From: Rhodospirillaceae bacterium
Lineage (GTDB): Bacteria > Pseudomonadota > Alphaproteobacteria > UBA11136
NCBI GenBank assembly: GCA_018663165.1
Contig: JABJES010000143.1
Location: forward strand, 1 to 6,470
Direction: 5' to 3'
DNA: 6,470 bases
Part shown: piece after piece, positions 5,364 to 6,470 of the stretch
How the letters are laid out: the number at the start of each line of letters is the position of its first letter
Numbering within the stretch: the first letter of the stretch is position 1
Translations under genes and position numbers: made by a program
Notes under the pieces: model-generated
The model's database searches: none
What the model saw: the letters and a program-made list of their open reading frames with translations, nothing else
Told to the model about the DNA's origin: nothing

Positions 5364-5391
5364 TTAAGGTATAAAATTTAATTTTTAAATC

Positions 5392-5943
5392 GTGCGGAGG
5401 GTCGGCCTGATCCGGGGCAAAGATACGGCAAAGCCGTTCTTTGGGGGGGCCGATTTTTTAGCCGTGCTTTGTATTGTCGGGCTTCATTTAGCGAACGCCC
5501 AGGGGGGGTATATTAACTTGTCGGGTTCGGATTACGCTGGCGATCTCTCAGCCAAGGAAGCCTGGGAGATATTAAAGAGTGATGAGAGCGCCAGACTCAT
5601 CGATGTACGCACGATGCCGGAATGGGCCTTTGTCGGCATTCCCGACCTCGCCAGCCTGTCAAAAAAACCGCTGTTTCTCTCTTGGCAGTTGTTCCCCAAC
5701 ATGCAGCAAAACCCTGAATTCATTGATCAGATTCGCGGCGCGGGCGCCAAGCCTAGCGACACGCTGCTTTTTATCTGCCGTTCCGGGGGGCGTTCGCGTA
5801 TGGCGGCGATGGCGATGACATCTCAAGGTTTTGAGAAATGTTATAATATCGCCGGCGGTTTTGAGGGCGATCACGACGGGGCCAACCATCGCGGCTCGGT
5901 TGATGGCTGGAAAGTCGCCGATCTTCCCTGGATTCAGGAGTAA
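5392..5943 (+). CDS. Rhodanese-like domain protein (putative sulfurtransferase)
   Basis: Single-domain rhodanese-fold protein; the family moves sulfane sulfur through a persulfide on an active-site cysteine. With the earliest start (GTG 5392) it has 183 residues. The domain spans about residues 48-180: YAGDLSAKEAW, the structural IDVRTMPEW (70-78), the active loop CRSGGRSR (Cys129 to Arg136) and a C-terminal GFEGDHDGANHRGS block. The active cysteine is intact, so activity is plausible; the substrate is unknown. The start is uncertain. GTG 5392 has no Shine-Dalgarno but yields a signal-peptide-like N-terminus (hydrophobic 22-34, then ANA at 34-36). TTG 5518 has a G-rich Shine-Dalgarno 9 bases upstream and gives a 141-residue cytoplasmic protein beginning MSGSDYAGD, which looks more like the usual compact form. 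I give the outer bounds. The gene ends 7 bp before dnaA and contains the dnaA ribosome binding site, so they are probably co-transcribed. Confidence 0.88.
   Translation: MRRVGLIRGKDTAKPFFGGADFLAVLCIVGLHLANAQGGYINLSGSDYAGDLSAKEAWEILKSDESARLIDVRTMPEWAFVGIPDLASLSKKPLFLSWQLFPNMQQNPEFIDQIRGAGAKPSDTLLFICRSGGRSRMAAMAMTSQGFEKCYNIAGGFEGDHDGANHRGSVDGWKVADLPWIQE
5501..5520 (+). promoter_or_regulatory. Ribosome binding site and alternative TTG start of the rhodanese gene
   Basis: AGGGGGGG (5501-5508) lies 9 bases before an in-frame TTG at 5518. It can pair with the 16S anti-Shine-Dalgarno with one G-U pair. It precedes the conserved domain, and coaBC in this window also uses TTG, so this may be the true start. 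Confidence 0.45.
5936..5940 (+). promoter_or_regulatory. Ribosome binding site of dnaA inside the rhodanese gene
   Basis: AGGAG lies 7 bases before GTG 5948 and 10 before ATG 5951, within the last codons of the rhodanese gene. Translation of dnaA is therefore probably coupled to, or at least follows, the rhodanese gene on one mRNA. Confidence 0.75.
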
Positions 5944-5950
5944 GCGCGTG

Positions 5951-6470
5951 ATGATTGGTCCGGATATGGAGATGGAATACTCCGCCCGTTGGGCCCGCGT
6001 GCGCGGCCTGTTGCGCAGTGAGTTCGGTGAGGCGGCGTTCCGTAGCTGGCTCAAGCCCCTCACCCTGATTGATATCGCCAATGGCGAGGTCAAGGTTTCC
6101 GTGCCCACCCGTTTCATGCGCGACTGGATTATTACCAATTACGCCGAGCGGCTCAAAGCGTTGTGGCGCGATGAGGACCAATCGATCATCGGTGTTGAGG
6201 TGGTTGTCTCTGCCGCCCTTGAAGCGGCGGCCGACAAGGGCGAGGATTCCGGAATATCCCAATCCGGCACTCCCGCGCCGGTCAATATAGAGCGTAGCGC
6301 CATTGAGCGCAGTGCCAGTTCCGATGAGGCCGGGATGGGCTTTGGCGAGAATGTCAGCGCGCCGCTCGATCCCCGCTTTACCTTCGATAATTTCATCGTT
6401 GGCAAGCCGAATGAGTTGGCCTTTGCCGCCGCCAGGCGTGTCGCTGAATCCGATGGGGTGCCGTTCAATC
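5951..6470 (+). CDS. dnaA: Chromosomal replication initiator DnaA, N-terminal part
   Basis: AAA+ ATPase that binds DnaA boxes at the origin, melts it and helps load the replicative helicase. The window holds 173 codons, open to the right edge. Domain I (about 10-85) shows the typical pattern RWARVRGLLRSEFGEAAFRSWLKPL, then VPTRFMRDWI and NYAERL. Domain II (about 90-138) is a variable Ala/Ser/Glu-rich linker. Domain III begins at LDPRFTFDNFIVGKPNELA (139-157), and the sequence stops just before the Walker A region. Two adjacent starts are possible, GTG 5948 and ATG 5951; in-frame ATGs at 5966 and 5972 are too far from the Shine-Dalgarno. I chose ATG 5951. The gene sits 7 bp after the rhodanese gene and has no space for a promoter of its own, so its promoter must lie within or upstream of that gene. 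Confidence 0.97.
   Translation, partial: MIGPDMEMEYSARWARVRGLLRSEFGEAAFRSWLKPLTLIDIANGEVKVSVPTRFMRDWIITNYAERLKALWRDEDQSIIGVEVVVSAALEAAADKGEDSGISQSGTPAPVNIERSAIERSASSDEAGMGFGENVSAPLDPRFTFDNFIVGKPNELAFAAARRVAESDGVPFN

Larger units (their letters stand above)
4992..5391. other. 400-bp non-coding, largely AT-rich region upstream of the rhodanese-dnaA unit
   Basis: No convincing gene is present. The region holds the rpsT terminator (5013-5037), three AAAATATTT elements, a CRP/FNR-like dyad (5149-5162), an imperfect hairpin CAGA-A-CCC / GGG-C-TCTG (5069-5088), candidate promoter elements (5282-5310, and TATAAA at 5370-5375) and the palindrome GTTCTAGAAC (5354-5363). By hand count 5201-5390 is about 29% GC, far below the flanking genes. 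I looked for DnaA boxes (TTATNCACA and its complement) and found none closer than two mismatches, so it cannot be called an origin from this sequence. Confidence 0.6.

Noticed and set aside
4992..5391. Chromosomal replication origin
   Set aside because: AT-rich and close to dnaA, but no DnaA box within one mismatch of TTATNCACA was found on either strand. Kept only as a question in the findings.
4660..5508. G7 runs at 4660-4666, 5443-5449 and 5502-5508 as phase-variation tracts
   Set aside because: Runs of seven G or C are expected about this often in a GC-rich 6.5-kb window (another C7 lies near 907-913 in ubiB), and the first lies in a promoter spacer. Only the two in the rhodanese N-terminus were kept as a caution on the start.

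Overview
The window looks like chromosome of an alphaproteobacterium, most probably a Rhodospirillales-type organism. This rests on gene content and order (coaBC, ubiB and ubiE facing mutM, then rpsT and dnaA), GC-rich coding sequence and frequent GTG/TTG starts. No species can be named from the sequence alone. There are no mobile elements, tRNA or rRNA genes, or CRISPR arrays.

Left part, minus strand (1-3207): ubiE (2341-3207) and ubiB (784-2337) are almost contiguous and encode ubiquinone-biosynthesis functions. A 165-bp gap follows, then the start of coaBC (618 down to the left edge, 206 codons present), the bifunctional coenzyme A enzyme. That gap holds a GC hairpin plus a T8 tract directly against the coaBC ribosome binding site, so any transcript carrying a normal coaBC leader must pass a terminator-like structure.

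Middle (3208-4991): a 76-bp divergent region separates ubiE from mutM. mutM (3284-4144) encodes formamidopyrimidine-DNA glycosylase with intact catalytic residues but an atypical C-terminal zinc finger lacking the last cysteine. A small, unrecognised, probably exported protein (4165-4608) follows 20 bp later. rpsT (4728-4991, ribosomal protein S20) has its own very good sigma70-type promoter and an intrinsic terminator.

Right part (4992-6470): a 400-bp stretch without a convincing gene becomes strongly AT-rich (about 29% GC by hand count over 5201-5390). It carries three copies of an AAAATATTT element, a CRP/FNR-like dyad, GTTC/GAAC palindromes and candidate promoter elements. Next come a rhodanese-family sulfurtransferase gene (5392-5943, start uncertain) and, 7 bp later, dnaA (5951 to the right edge, 173 codons present). 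The dnaA ribosome binding site lies inside the end of the rhodanese gene, so the two are probably co-transcribed.

The window is mostly conserved housekeeping DNA. I see no clear new multi-gene system. The best leads are the coaBC leader, the rhodanese-dnaA linkage with its structured upstream region, the altered MutM zinc finger and the unrecognised exported protein.
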